From positions 1 through 54,670 of the forward strand of contig JNEM01009956.1 in the NCBI GenBank assembly GCA_000697335.1: a stretch of 54,670 nucleotides of DNA. The letters run 5' to 3'. Position 1 is the stretch's first letter; each line of letters opens with the position of its first letter. The DNA comes from Conidiobolus incongruus B7586 (taxonomy: Eukaryota; Entomophthoromycota; Entomophthoromycetes; Entomophthorales; Conidiobolaceae). A program made the translations under genes and the position numbers. Below are positions 12,354 through 24,012 of the stretch, piece after piece. The notes under the pieces are model-generated. The model searched no databases and had not been told where the DNA came from. It saw nothing but the letters and a program-made list of their open reading frames with translations.

Positions 12354-14424
12354 TTATAAGAGCATATTGAGGGGGTTTTCCAAAAGATCCTTGAACTTCT
12401 TGAGCCATTGGGCACCGACGGCACCATCAACAACACGGTGGTCACAGGAGAGGGTGACCTTCATGATATTGGATTCGGAGAAGCCCTTTTCACTATTGGG
12501 GTTCAAGACGAGTTTCTTTTCAGTACCGCCGACAGCTAAGATACAGGATTGAGGAGGGTTGATGATGGCAGTGAAGGAGTTGACACCATACATACCCAAG
12601 TTGGAAATGGTGAAGGAACCACCTTGGTATTCGTGAGGCTTGAGTTCGTTGTTTCTGGCCTTGGTAGCGAGTTCCTTAACTTCAGCAGAGATACCAGCAA
12701 GACCCTTAGATTCAACGTTGCGAACAATAGGGGTGATCAAACCAGAGGGAGTGGCAGTAGCAATGGAAATATCAGTATTGTGGTATTGACGGATGAAATC
12801 ACCTTGCCATGAGGAGTTGACTTCGGGAACAGCCTTTAAGGCAATACTGGAAGCCTTGACGACGAAATCGTTGACGGAAAGCTTGTATTGGTCCTTAGCA
12901 GAGGCGTTCAAAGCAGCACGAAGTTTCAAGACCTTATCCATGTTAATTTCACTGGTTAAGTAGTAGTGAGGGATAGTTTGCTTGGATTCAGAGAGACGAG
13001 AGGCAATAACTTTTCGCATGTTGGATAAAGGAATATCGGTATAGTTGGTACCAGCAGGAGCAGGAGCAGGAGTAGGAGCAGAGGTAGCAGCTTGAGCAGC
13101 GGGACGATCTAAATGATGGTTAATTCATCGACGTTTATATGATAGATATTTTCTTTACCAGATGGCTTGTAGTTTTCAACATCAGATTTGACGATTCTTC
13201 CATTGGGTCCAGTACCGACAATATCACCAATATCAATACCTTTTTCTTCTGCTAACTTTCTGGCTAAAGGACTGGCCTTAATACGATCTATTCAAAATTA
13301 GTTAAACTTAGGGAAACAAATATTTGTATGGATTAATTACCACCAGAAGAGGCTTGATTAGAGGTAGTTTGAGGCTTAGACTCGGCAGCAGGAGTAGTAG
13401 CGGGCTTGCTTTCAGTCTTGGGTTCAGGGGTAGGTTCAGACTTGGCAGGTTCAGACTTAGTTTCAGAAGCGGGGGCAGAGGATCCACCTTGAATAGAATC
13501 AGCAGTGAAGTCAGCGAAAGCAGGGACGAGATCTTCACTGTCAACCAAAATAGCGATAGGCTAAAAATTATTCAAATGAGTATATGATCATAAAATGTAA
13601 TATTAAAAAATTATTCACATACAGTGTTAACAGGTAAGTCTTTGGTACCGGGTTGGACCAAAATTTTAGCAATGTAACCTTCTTCTTGGAATTCAAAATC
13701 CATTTGAGCTTTATCGGTTTCAATTTCAACAAGAACATCACCGGGAGAGATAGCATCACCTTCTTTCTTGGACCATTGGCCAATATTACCTTGAGTCATG
13801 GTGGGGGATAAGGCAGGCATGTAGATAACATTATGCTCAGGATAGGCTAAAAAAATGATAAATTACCCAATTTCAATGCAATCAATATAGTAATTACATT
13901 TTGCAGAGTATGATCTAGTAGCTAACCAGTCTTTGTATTCGAAGCTCTTGAGTTGTGAACTAGAATAGAAGATGATGATTAGTTAAAATACTTAATAATA
14001 TATTGTTTGAAGATGTAAACAAATTAGTGGCTGATCAAGGGCATAGAGCGTTTTGTCGCGAATTGAAGGGGGTCATTTGATTTAAAAGTAAATTAGAGAA
14101 GCTGAGTAGTGTGTCAATATTATTTGTTTTTGAGTTGGATCGCTGCTTAATGAACTTATATTTTTCATAAGGTGTATCATATGATATTGTGGATAGAATT
14201 TAGCGGATTTGAATTGACGTATGTCAATCTGATCAAGTGGTAAACAGCTCTAAGCCCTCTATTAACCCCTATAAGAAATATAAAAAGAGATCATACCTTT
14301 TAGGTAAAACAGAGGCACGAAGACCAGCAAAAAGAGGCTTAGCAACTAAAGAAGAGAGTTGACGACGGGTGCTGAGAGTTTGAGCACGTTGGACAACACG
14401 AGCAGTTCTTTGAGCAGATAACAT
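12354..14424 (-). CDS. LAT1: Dihydrolipoamide acetyltransferase, pyruvate dehydrogenase E2
   Basis: This is the mitochondrial core subunit that passes the acetyl group from E1 to CoA. The start ATG 14424-14422 gives [20 protein letters not shown], a typical Arg/Ser-rich import presequence. The lipoyl domain starts at [15 protein letters not shown], with the lipoyl lysine in [12 protein letters not shown] Pro/Ala/Lys/Glu linker of about 60 residues comes next. The E3-binding domain is [19 protein letters not shown]. The catalytic domain begins [20 protein letters not shown] and contains the active-site motif [16 protein letters not shown] near the C-terminus, ending NPLNMLL. There are about six exons. 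Coding GC is high relative to the window, as expected for an abundant protein. A single lipoyl domain, as in yeast, distinguishes it from the mammalian form with two. KGD2 is excluded by the flexible linker, the E3-binding domain and the SCDHR context. Confidence 0.96.
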
Positions 14425-15905
14425 TTTAATCAAGTTGGCTAATTTACAAGTTTGGAGATTATCAACAGTTGGGTATTAATAAATAATACACTTTATTGAA
14501 GTACTTGAAATGTTGATAAATGAACAATTTTATACATCATCAGCTTTTTATAGTTTGAAATTTTATCTAATGATGCTACTCGGTAAATGTACATACCAAA
14601 TATAAACCAATCAGATCATTGTACAAATGATCATTGTTAGAATGTATCTAAAAAATTCCAGACAAGCTCATAATTATTATAGGTGAAATAAAAATTTAAT
14701 GGTGGGAAAATCTAATTCATAATCAATACAATTAATTTATAATAAAAGCTGTTTATGTTGATTATGTATGATAATGATTTAGCTAATTCATTATAATTTA
14801 CCCATTAAAATGCAATTATCCTTTGACAAATCCATCATCAGTACCAATAATGAAGTACGCATATGATCTCTGTTCATTTATAAAAATAATAATCTGATAC
14901 TAAATATACTGGTTTAAATTGGATTATGTTTCAATATGTAAGCCTTATCAAATATCTATAAAACCGTGGGTTAATTCGGAATTTAGTATTAAAATATTTG
15001 ATATGATAAAGCTATCAGATGCTCTTGCTAAAATGGATTTTGAAATATTAATTTTAATAGAAATGTGACTAATGTTTCCATATATCTATATCATCATGAC
15101 AATGAATGTGATTCAATTTTAATATTATTATTTATAATACTTATTGTGTGTTCAACGATATATTGTTATTAATTCTATTAGGCTTTTTTGTGATTTTTTA
15201 ACGAGTTGGAAATATTTGCTTTAAAAACATATGAAATATGCTTCAAGCTTTAAGATTCCATTACAAAATATAACGCTTTCTCTAAAGTGAATATATGACG
15301 ATTAGCACCAATTCAAGCATCATAATCTATACTTTATTGTTTGACTTGGCCAATATTATTACAAAGGCTTCAAATTATTTTTATTTAAATAATTATAGCA
15401 ATAACAATAGTCATTCATGAGAAAAAATTCAATTTACCATATTATTGGTAATCATTAAATATATTGTAAGATTTTGTGTAGTATAAATGGATATATTATT
15501 TTGTCTAAGATTTTTTATTATTTCATTCTAATATAATATTGAAAAAATAAAAAATCAGAGCATTTAAAGCAATGCTAATATATTCTTATACAAAATGACA
15601 TTTATCATTATAAATTTTTCAAATCATTAAGTATATTAGCTAAACAGAAGTAATTCAAATTAAAATTCTATTAAAAATGAATAAATTACATCATAAAGAT
15701 GTATCTGTTAGATCAAGATTTAATTAAATAATAAACTTATTCAAGACTTAGTAATTCTATTTCTAATTAATTAAGTTTGAAGTTCGATTTCATACTCTTT
15801 ATATAGCACATATATTAATGTCATATACTGAATATATAAATCTGTATATTACTCATATTTAATTTTAACTTTTTTGGGAGCTCTTTGATATCTGTCACTA
15901 GTTAT
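14425..15905. other. Intergenic, AT-rich, 1.5 kb
   Basis: Lies between the PDH E2 start and the 3' end of the valyl-tRNA synthetase relic. The first 60 bases upstream of the E2 ATG are the likely 5' UTR. The rest is AT-rich without long frames, repeats or RNA-like motifs. Confidence 0.55.
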
Positions 15906-18900
15906 CTAAGTTTTCAATTGCTCTAATTTTAATTGAACTTTGTTTGATTTGGTCTTTAAAATGAATATTATCATGAGATCTTTAGGATGATTGGCTTTGA
16001 TAGATTCTTTAGAAATGGTAATATGAATTCGATCGTTATCAATTGGTAATATAAGCTCTGATTCAGGGTTTAAAATGGATTCGGTAAAGCTAATATTATT
16101 CTAAATATAGGTATTAGTGTATTCATAAATAATGTATATGATATTTGACTTGAAATGAATAGTCCAGTTATTGGGCTTACATAATCTCTTAATATCTGAC
16201 TCATAGTGTTGAATGTAATCATATTGGTTCTTGTAGCAATAGATTGTTCAATTTTATCAAATTTTCGAATTTTTATGATTAGGTTTCAATAATCTGATAC
16301 TACTTAATATATCTAAAATAGACTATAAACAAATGTTTAAAATATAATAAAAATGAAGATTTAAATAGTTAGTTACTTGGAATTCTTTTTCACCTTTAAC
16401 ATATATAAATTTTGTTAGATGATCAAAATTGGGATATTGGGCCAATTGTAAACTGGTAATCAAATTAGGATTCAAATCTCTCAATTTCATCCATATTGTT
16501 TCAGAGAATAGTGACTTAATAGGATGTAATACTAATAAACATATTTCAAAGATTTGCTCAAGGATAATACTGGTATCAATCAAATCCTATACAATTGATT
16601 ATTATATATATTATCAAATACATGTAAACAGTTACTTTGGCTGGAGTTTCATTAATTGAACAGAGAAGAGGATTAGAAAATTCGAAGTAGACGTCAGCTA
16701 TATGATCTTTTAAGAATTGTTTCAATCCTCCAGTGACTAAATGTAATTGGCATTAACCATAGTCCTTTAATATTTGTTGAACAGCAGTGGAAAATTTTGA
16801 GAGAAAATAACTGTTAAGCAGGCTTAATTGACCTTCAACAACCCTTGAACGATTATCGAAATGGCTGGGATAATTTGATTGAAACGCTTTCAAGCTACTT
16901 AACATAAAGTGATAAATATTCCACAATTTGTTATTAAATTGAGATGCTGATACTACACTTTCTAGGCTCAAATTGATCTTTTTAGTCTAAATTTAAGATT
17001 AATAAATGAATAAATTGAATATATATAAACATGTTACTTGTTGAGTATAGTTCAAAAGACAAAATTTGCGTACATCAGAGCCGCAAGCTGGAATGCCATT
17101 TGAAAATTGTTGACATGATAATTTAATACAAAGATATTATCCAACTAAATTAACTTATAGCACCTTTCTTTTTCAGCTTCACTTAACTGCGAGTTAAGGA
17201 TAGAGGCTTTTAATTGTTCAATATTGGCACCATAAATGATATGCATTGGATCAATCACATTTCCCAATGATTTGAACACCTTTTTGCCTCTAACATTGCC
17301 GATCTATATCAACAATTGTGTTAACTCATATATGATAAAATTATTGGTTTATATCTCTCCATAGGATGGAGTACACCTGAGTTGAATGGAGCAGTTCCAC
17401 TGGAGAGTTCTGTACATAACATCATCATTCTAGATACCCAAAAAGATAAAATTTCTGATCCAGTTTCTAAGATATTAGTAGAACAGTTTATCTATGATTG
17501 AAAAATATGTCTGAAATGTTCAAGTAATATTTATTTAATAATTACAGGAAGTTTGTCAGAAGGTCCAGTCCATCCATTGGCAGACAATGGGGTAAAGCAG
17601 AAAGCCAAGTGTCAAGTACATCAGGATCCTAAACGGTCAAGTTATTGTGATTCGATTAATTACAAAAATGTTACTGACTTGTTTAATTGAAATTTTATCC
17701 TGCTCAATAAGCTCTGAAACATTTAAATCAATTTTATCTTGATCAAACTGAGCTTGAACTTGTGATTTAGTTTCTTCGATATTGGCACCAGCTCTCCATT
17801 GATCTATTAAAGAATTAATTAAATCACTGGGTGACAAGAAGTTATATATAACCAACCCTTATAATGATTTAATTGCCTCAAACTCTTATCCTTTATCTGA
17901 AGATGATACACAGGAATAGGATGACTTCAGACCAATTGATGTGAGATACACCAATCTTGAGTTTTGAAACCATTGATACCACTCTCTTTCGTATTCACTA
18001 AGAATCAATTCAACGTCTTTATTTTTAACCAATTCAATAGATATCCCACCAAGTTCCTTGATTGCAATATACCTATATATGATTAGTTAAATTATATATT
18101 AATAAATAAAAATTAAGTACCATTGAGGTATGAGCATAGGTTCCAAAATATCATCACTTCTAGAGTATCTATTGAGTACCATTTCATGACCCTTTCCTTC
18201 AATATGATATCTATTAAATTGAATCTTTTTGATAGTTGATTTACGAAGTTGGAATCTGTCAATGGGCTATAAATTGAATGTAAATTATAATTATCTGATA
18301 AAATATTTAAATATATTACCCTGTATTCTTCAATAGGGAAACTATCTAATATTTTTCCTTTACTATTAAAAATAGGAACAATTGGCAAGTTTTTTCTAAT
18401 GGCACATTTGTGGTCCACTATATTATGAGCAGGAGTAATCTATATAATCACTAATTAAGGAAATATGTTTATATGAAATATAGATATTACTTTGACAACA
18501 CCTGTACCCCATTCAGGGTCTACTAATATTTCATCAGTAATAATTGGAATAGCTAAGCCAGTTAATGGATGAATCACTTCAGTTCCAATTAAGCCCTACA
18601 ATAATCATTAATAGTTAATAAAATAATTTATATAAGATATATACTTTATATCTTCCGTCTTTAAGATGAACTACCAAAGCAACGTCACCTGACATAGTTT
18701 TAGGACAAGTAGTTGCAACTGATAAATGTGATAATGTAGGATTGGGTTCTTTCAAAGGGAATTTGATGTAATGCAAAACGCCAAATTCAACTAATTCATC
18801 TGAATTAAGAAGAGAAATCAGGGCCTTTTTGGAAATAAATTGAATATCAATCTAATTAAATGTAATAAATAACATAATTCAATAATAATAATAATAATTA

Positions 18901-19855
18901 GTTATCAATACCTCAATATTGGAAATAGCAGTCTCTAAATACAGCACCAATGAACCATCCTCTGTTTTCTATAGATTAAACCACGTTTAAATAGCTCAAT
19001 AAAACTGTTTTGAACAGCTTTGCTTCAAATGTCATCAAGTGTAAAGAATTCATGATTCCAATTTAAACATGTGCCCATACATTTCTAATACAATTATTAA
19101 ATTATTATTCAATACATACTGTTCAATAATATTACTGTCTGATTGATAATTTCATTTCCGTAATGAGTTCTCCAATTCCAAATCTCTTTAAAAAATCTTT
19201 GGATAACTGATGACGAGCTACTAATCATATTTCATCAACCATTTTACTATTATTATGACATATATATTTACTTTCTTAGTGGCCCACAAATATTTCTCTA
19301 TAACAGATTGTGTACCAATACCAGCATGATCAGTACCAGGCATCCAATTCACATTTTTACCAATTAACTTATAATGCCTAATAATTGCATCCTAATTTGA
19401 ATATATTAATATGCGTTATAATGGAGAGAAATATCAATCAATATACTTGAATACTGGGAGTAAGAGAGTGGCCCAAGTGCAATTTGCCGGTCACATTGGG
19501 AGGGGGTGAAAACATATTAATATCGTATTTTTCATTATAATCAACTTGATTTTTCTCAATCTACTGATCTATATTAAGTAATTAAATTAATCAAATGTAT
19601 TTGTATGCTATTAATGATATTTACTCTTCCATTAATTCAAAATTTTATCATCAATTTCAATCTATTGAGTAATGAATAAAAATTGTTAATTATTTGTTAT
19701 ATAATTTATTCAAAAATATGATTGATTACAGCATTATAACGCTCATTAAATAATATAGATTTAATACTAAAATTTTTAACCAATAAGGATCGAAGCAGTT
19801 TCGATCGTTGGTCTGTTATTGGTTTTAAAATCAAAAAAAATTTTTTCAAATACAT
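15906..19855 (-). pseudogene. Valyl-tRNA synthetase pseudogene (multi-exon, stops and frameshifts)
   Basis: A class I valyl-tRNA synthetase can be followed across about 13 exons with normal splice sites. It starts at 19855 with a presequence-like MYLKKFFLILK, so the ancestor may have been mitochondrial. Readable landmarks are SPPPNVTGKLHLGHSL (HIGH motif intact), WMPGTDHAGIGTQ, DWCISHQ, DVLDTW, FKSLGNVIDP (KMSKS corrupted to KVFKS), NGIPACGSD and DVYFEFSNPLL. In-frame stops lie at 19634-19632 (TAA), 19563-19561 (TAG), 19027-19025 (TGA), 17929-17927 (TGA, where Trp is expected) and 16755-16753 (TAA). The frame shifts near 19190, 18955, 17965, 17600 and 17375. Conserved residues are also lost, for example ATTCPKT where the family has ATTRPET. 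Most lesions fit C-to-T or G-to-A changes. A functional copy must exist elsewhere in the genome (inference). Confidence 0.85.
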
Positions 19856-20679
19856 TATGATATATATATATGTATTATATTCAGATTATAAAAAATATAT
19901 AAATATATATAATTGAATCTAAGCTAATGACTAGTATTAACTTTTGTCATGATTTCATCAAATTCAAACTCTCACATATTGTTATAATCAATTTGGTCAA
20001 TCAAGATTCTATGGGATAAACTGGTTGAAATCTCATATTCATTTAATCAAATCAAAAAATACTATGAAAATATTGCCACTGGCTGAGAAGTCTAGTGACT
20101 AATAACTTTTAAGTAAATAGTCGTCTTCTGGGACGGCACCTGTTAGGTGATATAAAAGGGGTAATTAATTGTTTAATCTGGATTATTGGGCAGTACGCTA
20201 GGAAGAGGACCGACGTGACAACTTGGTTGCAGTCGGCATATTTTATTGTTGTTTGGCGTGTCTTCCCAGCGTACGAGCGGCACGTCGGGTAGGACGATTA
20301 AACCGCTGTTCGGGTGTATTTATTGGTCACGTTGTAGGTGGATCTGTGACGGGGTTCTCGAACGATCTGAATTGCTAAGGTCGAGCAGATCTTCTGGCCC
20401 GTGGCAATATATTCATCATAGTAGTAACCTATTACTATTATTATGCAATAAATTAATAGATAGTTTATTTTTATTTTATTATACAAGATTGGCCGTTAAT
20501 TAAAAATTGATCTTTAATATTTATTTTGTATTAACATGATTTTCACAAAAATCAAAAAAAAACAGTTTATTCGAATATCAAAAATTGTATTAGACTAAAA
20601 TTTCATGACAAATAAAATACTAGATTTCAAATTAAATAATATTATCAAAATAATAATAGGTGAAATTTATATTGGTTGA
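19856..20679. other. Spacer holding a GC-rich inverted-repeat segment
   Basis: Lies between the valyl-tRNA synthetase relic and CIA1. Outer parts are ordinary AT-rich DNA. The middle (20064-20416) is conspicuously GC-rich and bounded by imperfect inverted repeats, listed separately. Confidence 0.6.
20064..20416. repeat. GC-rich 353-bp segment with ~36-bp imperfect terminal inverted repeats
   Basis: The left arm (20064-20099, beginning ATGAAAATATTGCCACTGGC) matches the reverse complement of the right arm (20380-20416, ATGAATATATTGCCACGGGC) with a few mismatches and one-base gaps. The interior, especially 20190-20400, is about half G+C, in contrast to the AT-rich flanks. An internal inverted pair lies at 20193-20206 and 20261-20274 (GTACGCT[A/G]GGAAGA, 13 of 14). 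I could not define a convincing target-site duplication, and no frame of useful length is intact. It could be a MITE-like non-autonomous DNA element, a captured foreign fragment or a structured RNA locus. Confidence 0.5.
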
Positions 20680-21955
20680 TTATTTGGAAAATTCCCAAAT
20701 TTTTACTTTACCATCATCTCCAGATGATGCCAAATATTTGCTCTTGGCTTGGAATTGAGCAGGTTCCCATTCAACAGCGTTAATATCACCATATCCGTGG
20801 GCTTCGGGAATGCGATTTATCAATTCGTATTGAAGTGTATCTCTAGATGATGAACTTTCAACAGGTGCAAACACTCTTAAGCAATTATCGCCAGATCCAG
20901 TGGCAATCAATCCGAATTGAGTATCTTTAGACCATGAAACAGAGTATATTGTGCGCTGATGTTCATTTTCAATAGTTTGGATACATTCCCATTGCTCTTG
21001 TAAAGCAGACACTGCAGTTCGCTTCCAAATCTTCAAAGTGCAATCGTCGCTAACACTGACTAAATGACTGCCATCTTGGTTAAAATCAATAGCCCAAATT
21101 GTTGAGCTGTGTCCCATCAAAGTAGCCGCACAGATCCATTCGTCATCATCATCTCTCCATATTTTAATGGTGTCATCATAACTAGCTGAAGCCAAAATCT
21201 ATTATGAATTGTTAATAATTATAAATGATAATAAAAAACTATAATATTACATCACAAGCAGGGTTCCATTTAACCATTTTGACGTCTTGAGTATGTTCTT
21301 GTAAAACACCCAAACATTCAAAATCTCCATCTTCACCAGCTAAATTAAATTTAATATATTTATAAATATTTCATATATACTATTTTAATTTAAAAATATT
21401 ATATATTAAAATTACCTTCCCAAATCCAAACACTTTTATCACGGCTACAAGTTGCTAAAAAGTTACCAGAACGAGACCAAGAAACTGATTTAACTTCATT
21501 TTCATGTCCTTCAAGAGTAACCACACATGCATATTCTATTACTTATATTAAAAATCTGAATTATTTTCAAAATATGTTTAAAACTTACGTCCTTTGGGAT
21601 CTTTCTCCCAAATAGCGGTTTTCGAGTCAAAACTAGCTGAAGCTATTTCATTTTTTGCCGGATTAAAGCAAATTGATCTGACAGTACGTTCGTGAGCACC
21701 CTCTAAAATGTGGGTGCAGGACCATTGACCCTTTTTGGACCAAATGCGAACAGTTTTATCTCCACTGCAGGATGAAAGACAATCCTTCTGTAAGTGACTC
21801 CAGCTGACTGCCCACACGCGTTCACCATGTCCTACGTAATTTTATATAAATCAATAAATCAAAGTTAACATTGAATGAGTGGTACCTTCGAGTACTGCGG
21901 ATAGATTTAAGACAGCATCTTTATGGAAAATAGTTAAATTATTTGGATGATGCAT
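20680..21955 (-). CDS. CIA1: Cytosolic iron-sulfur assembly WD40 protein CIA1/CIAO1
   Basis: CIA1 is the beta-propeller of the CIA targeting complex, which hands Fe-S clusters to cytosolic and nuclear proteins. The ATG at 21955-21953 opens [16 protein letters not shown], and six exons give seven WD repeats. Diagnostic segments are [47 protein letters not shown], the Cia1-specific [26 protein letters not shown] and [13 protein letters not shown]. The C-terminus is [15 protein letters not shown]. Length (about 340 residues) is normal for the family. Introns are small and phases agree. No truncation or missing blade is apparent. Other WD40 proteins are less likely because the VKMVKWNP and D/INAVEW signatures are characteristic of CIAO1. 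Confidence 0.94.
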
Positions 21956-22342
21956 ATTATATTTGAAATTAGGGAAGATGTATTAGTTATGAAGACCAAT
22001 ATGAATTAAGTGTCACATTAGTTAATAGTAAAATCATCATGGATGGAATAGAGTGAATTCAGTGTTATGGGATAATGATAATTAGATCATAAGAATAAGT
22101 GGTCATTGGTGGATAATGAGCATTATTTGTATAATTAATTAAGAAATACTGAAAATAAATTATTAATATACACCTATATTTAAGAAATATAGATATGTAG
22201 ATATAGATAGAAATAAATATATTATAATTTAATTACGAAATTTTTCATCATTATTAAGGTGATTGAAAATGATCACTATCTAAATTAGGTATAATAAAAA
22301 AAGAAAATAGCAAGAAATATTTCAATTTCAACGTTTTTTTAT
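21956..22342. other. Intergenic, AT-rich
   Basis: About 390 bases between the CIA1 start and the ERV14 stop, containing the CIA1 upstream region and the ERV14 3' flank. I see no specific element. Confidence 0.5.
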
Positions 22343-23002
22343 TTAATGAATTGTAATATCACCAGAAGGATTTTCAGCAATTAAAGTAACAATCATTCTA
22401 AAATAAGAAAATTAATTTATATCATAATATAGATAATGTAAATTACCTATATAAATAATAAAAGAAAGTAAATAGATAAAAACCCAATTTAATACCCCAT
22501 TCTTTCTTCTCTTTATTTACATTTCTAAAAATTTCTGTTGGATCTAATAAATGAGCTCCTTTTGAAATTCTATAATTATGAGTTATTAGATATTTTGAAA
22601 TATGTTAAATTTAAATAACTTACTTGAGGATGTTCCAAATAATAAGAGGTAAATTTAAGAGGAAACTGAGCCAATTACCAGCAAAAATCAAAATTAATGA
22701 GACAAATAAGTGAGCTACCATCTCGGGTAAAATAAACTATATGAATATTAATAAATGCTTGATAGATATAAAATGATGTTAAATAAGTATCAATATACCT
22801 TATTAAGTTTATTACATAGATCAATAGGATTGATAAAATCACTCTCTAGATCCGTATACATAATTATCTAAATTTGATATTATTGAGTAATGGTTGATTT
22901 AACTATGTTTTAAATAATCATTACAAAGTAAATGGCTGATACAATAAAAACTCCGGAACAAATCAAACTAAATATAAATGCTAAAGCTGAAAAACTAGCC
23001 AT
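22343..23002 (-). CDS. ERV14: Cornichon family ER cargo receptor, Erv14-like
   Basis: Erv14/cornichon proteins pack transmembrane cargo into COPII vesicles at the ER. The ATG at 23002-23000 gives MASFSALAFIFSLICSGVFI (TM1). Five short exons follow. The conserved cornichon segment NPIDLCNKLNKFILPE reads cleanly. It is followed by a second span (AHLFVSLILIFAGNWLSFLL), NLPLIIWN, the acidic LLDPTEIFR motif that contacts cargo and coat, and a final hydrophobic span (LGFYLFTFFYYLYRMIVTLI). The protein ends DITIH. Size is about 140 residues, as in yeast Erv14. All splice phases agree and no defect is visible. Confidence 0.93.
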
Positions 23003-24012
23003 GATATTTAATTTTATTTTATTTGATAACTAATATTTGCAATAAAATTTGATTTGGTTAATTATATTTTAATTGAGGAGGACTAGATCATTAATTTGAA
23101 TTATTGAAATTTGTTATTTTATATTGTGGGATCCTCCCTTTTTTGGAGAAATAAATACGTGGTAAAAATTCATACAATATTTTCATTCGAATATTGAACT
23201 ATAAGATTGATTGAAAATGGTCGTATAAGATTACGAATCCGATAATGATCAATTGACTACATATATTGTTTAAATAATACTTCAAATTTATTTTAATCAT
23301 AAACTCGCGCATATATTAATATACGCAGCATATATCGTTATTGTGTTAATAAAGTATGACCCTTTATTTATATAATTTTGACTATGGGAATTTATAATTT
23401 ATATATTTATTAATCCATTACTTTTTTTGATAAATATAATGAACAATTACAATCGTTTTGATTTATATAATTTGTGAGCATTATTAAGAATAATTTAAAA
23501 AAATTATAATTATATTTTAATATAATTCAATGCTATTTTAATAGAAAGAATTTTTTTGAAATATTTTAATATTTATTTGCAGTCCTAAATACCATTTGAT
23601 GAATGGATAATTTAATAAATAAAATAATAATATTAATCCATTTTCATTATATTTAAATTGGAAACATTTGTCTCGTAATTAATATGTTTTGATTATTTGA
23701 ATTCACTTATAATAGTATTAAAAATATTCATCAATATTGACATTTTGTTCTCATTTAATTTGCATTAAAAACTATCAAAAAATGAATATATTTGTAAAAA
23801 ATCAATTTGATGGTTCAAATAAATGTATTATGATTGATTCAAACATAAATAAATTAAAATTTAAACATTAGAAATACCCAAATAATACATTAAGTCACCT
23901 TTAATATTCCAAAAAAGGTTATATTTATGAATTGATATTATTGAATTAATTAAGGATGAAATGAATTATGATTTATTAATAAAAATTAATATAGTACAGA
24001 TATAATGAAACT
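23003..24012. other. Intergenic, AT-rich, 1.0 kb
   Basis: Lies between the ERV14 start and the SAC3 stop. Very AT-rich with no frame of note, no tRNA-like sequence and no repeat ends that I could detect. Confidence 0.55.

Noticed and set aside
19561-19640. In-frame TAA and TAG in the synthetase, considered as evidence for a reassigned genetic code (TAR = Gln).
   Set aside because: Other genes in the window use TAA and TAG as ordinary stops, and the same gene also has TGA codons and frameshifts, so decay explains it better.
20298-20486. Minus-strand frame in the inverted-repeat segment containing STLAIQIVREP, faintly like the microprotein core (LATQLV-x2-AP).
   Set aside because: There is no ATG at the frame start, the spacing between core and Pro differs by one residue, and the rest does not align. 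Not enough to call a third family member.
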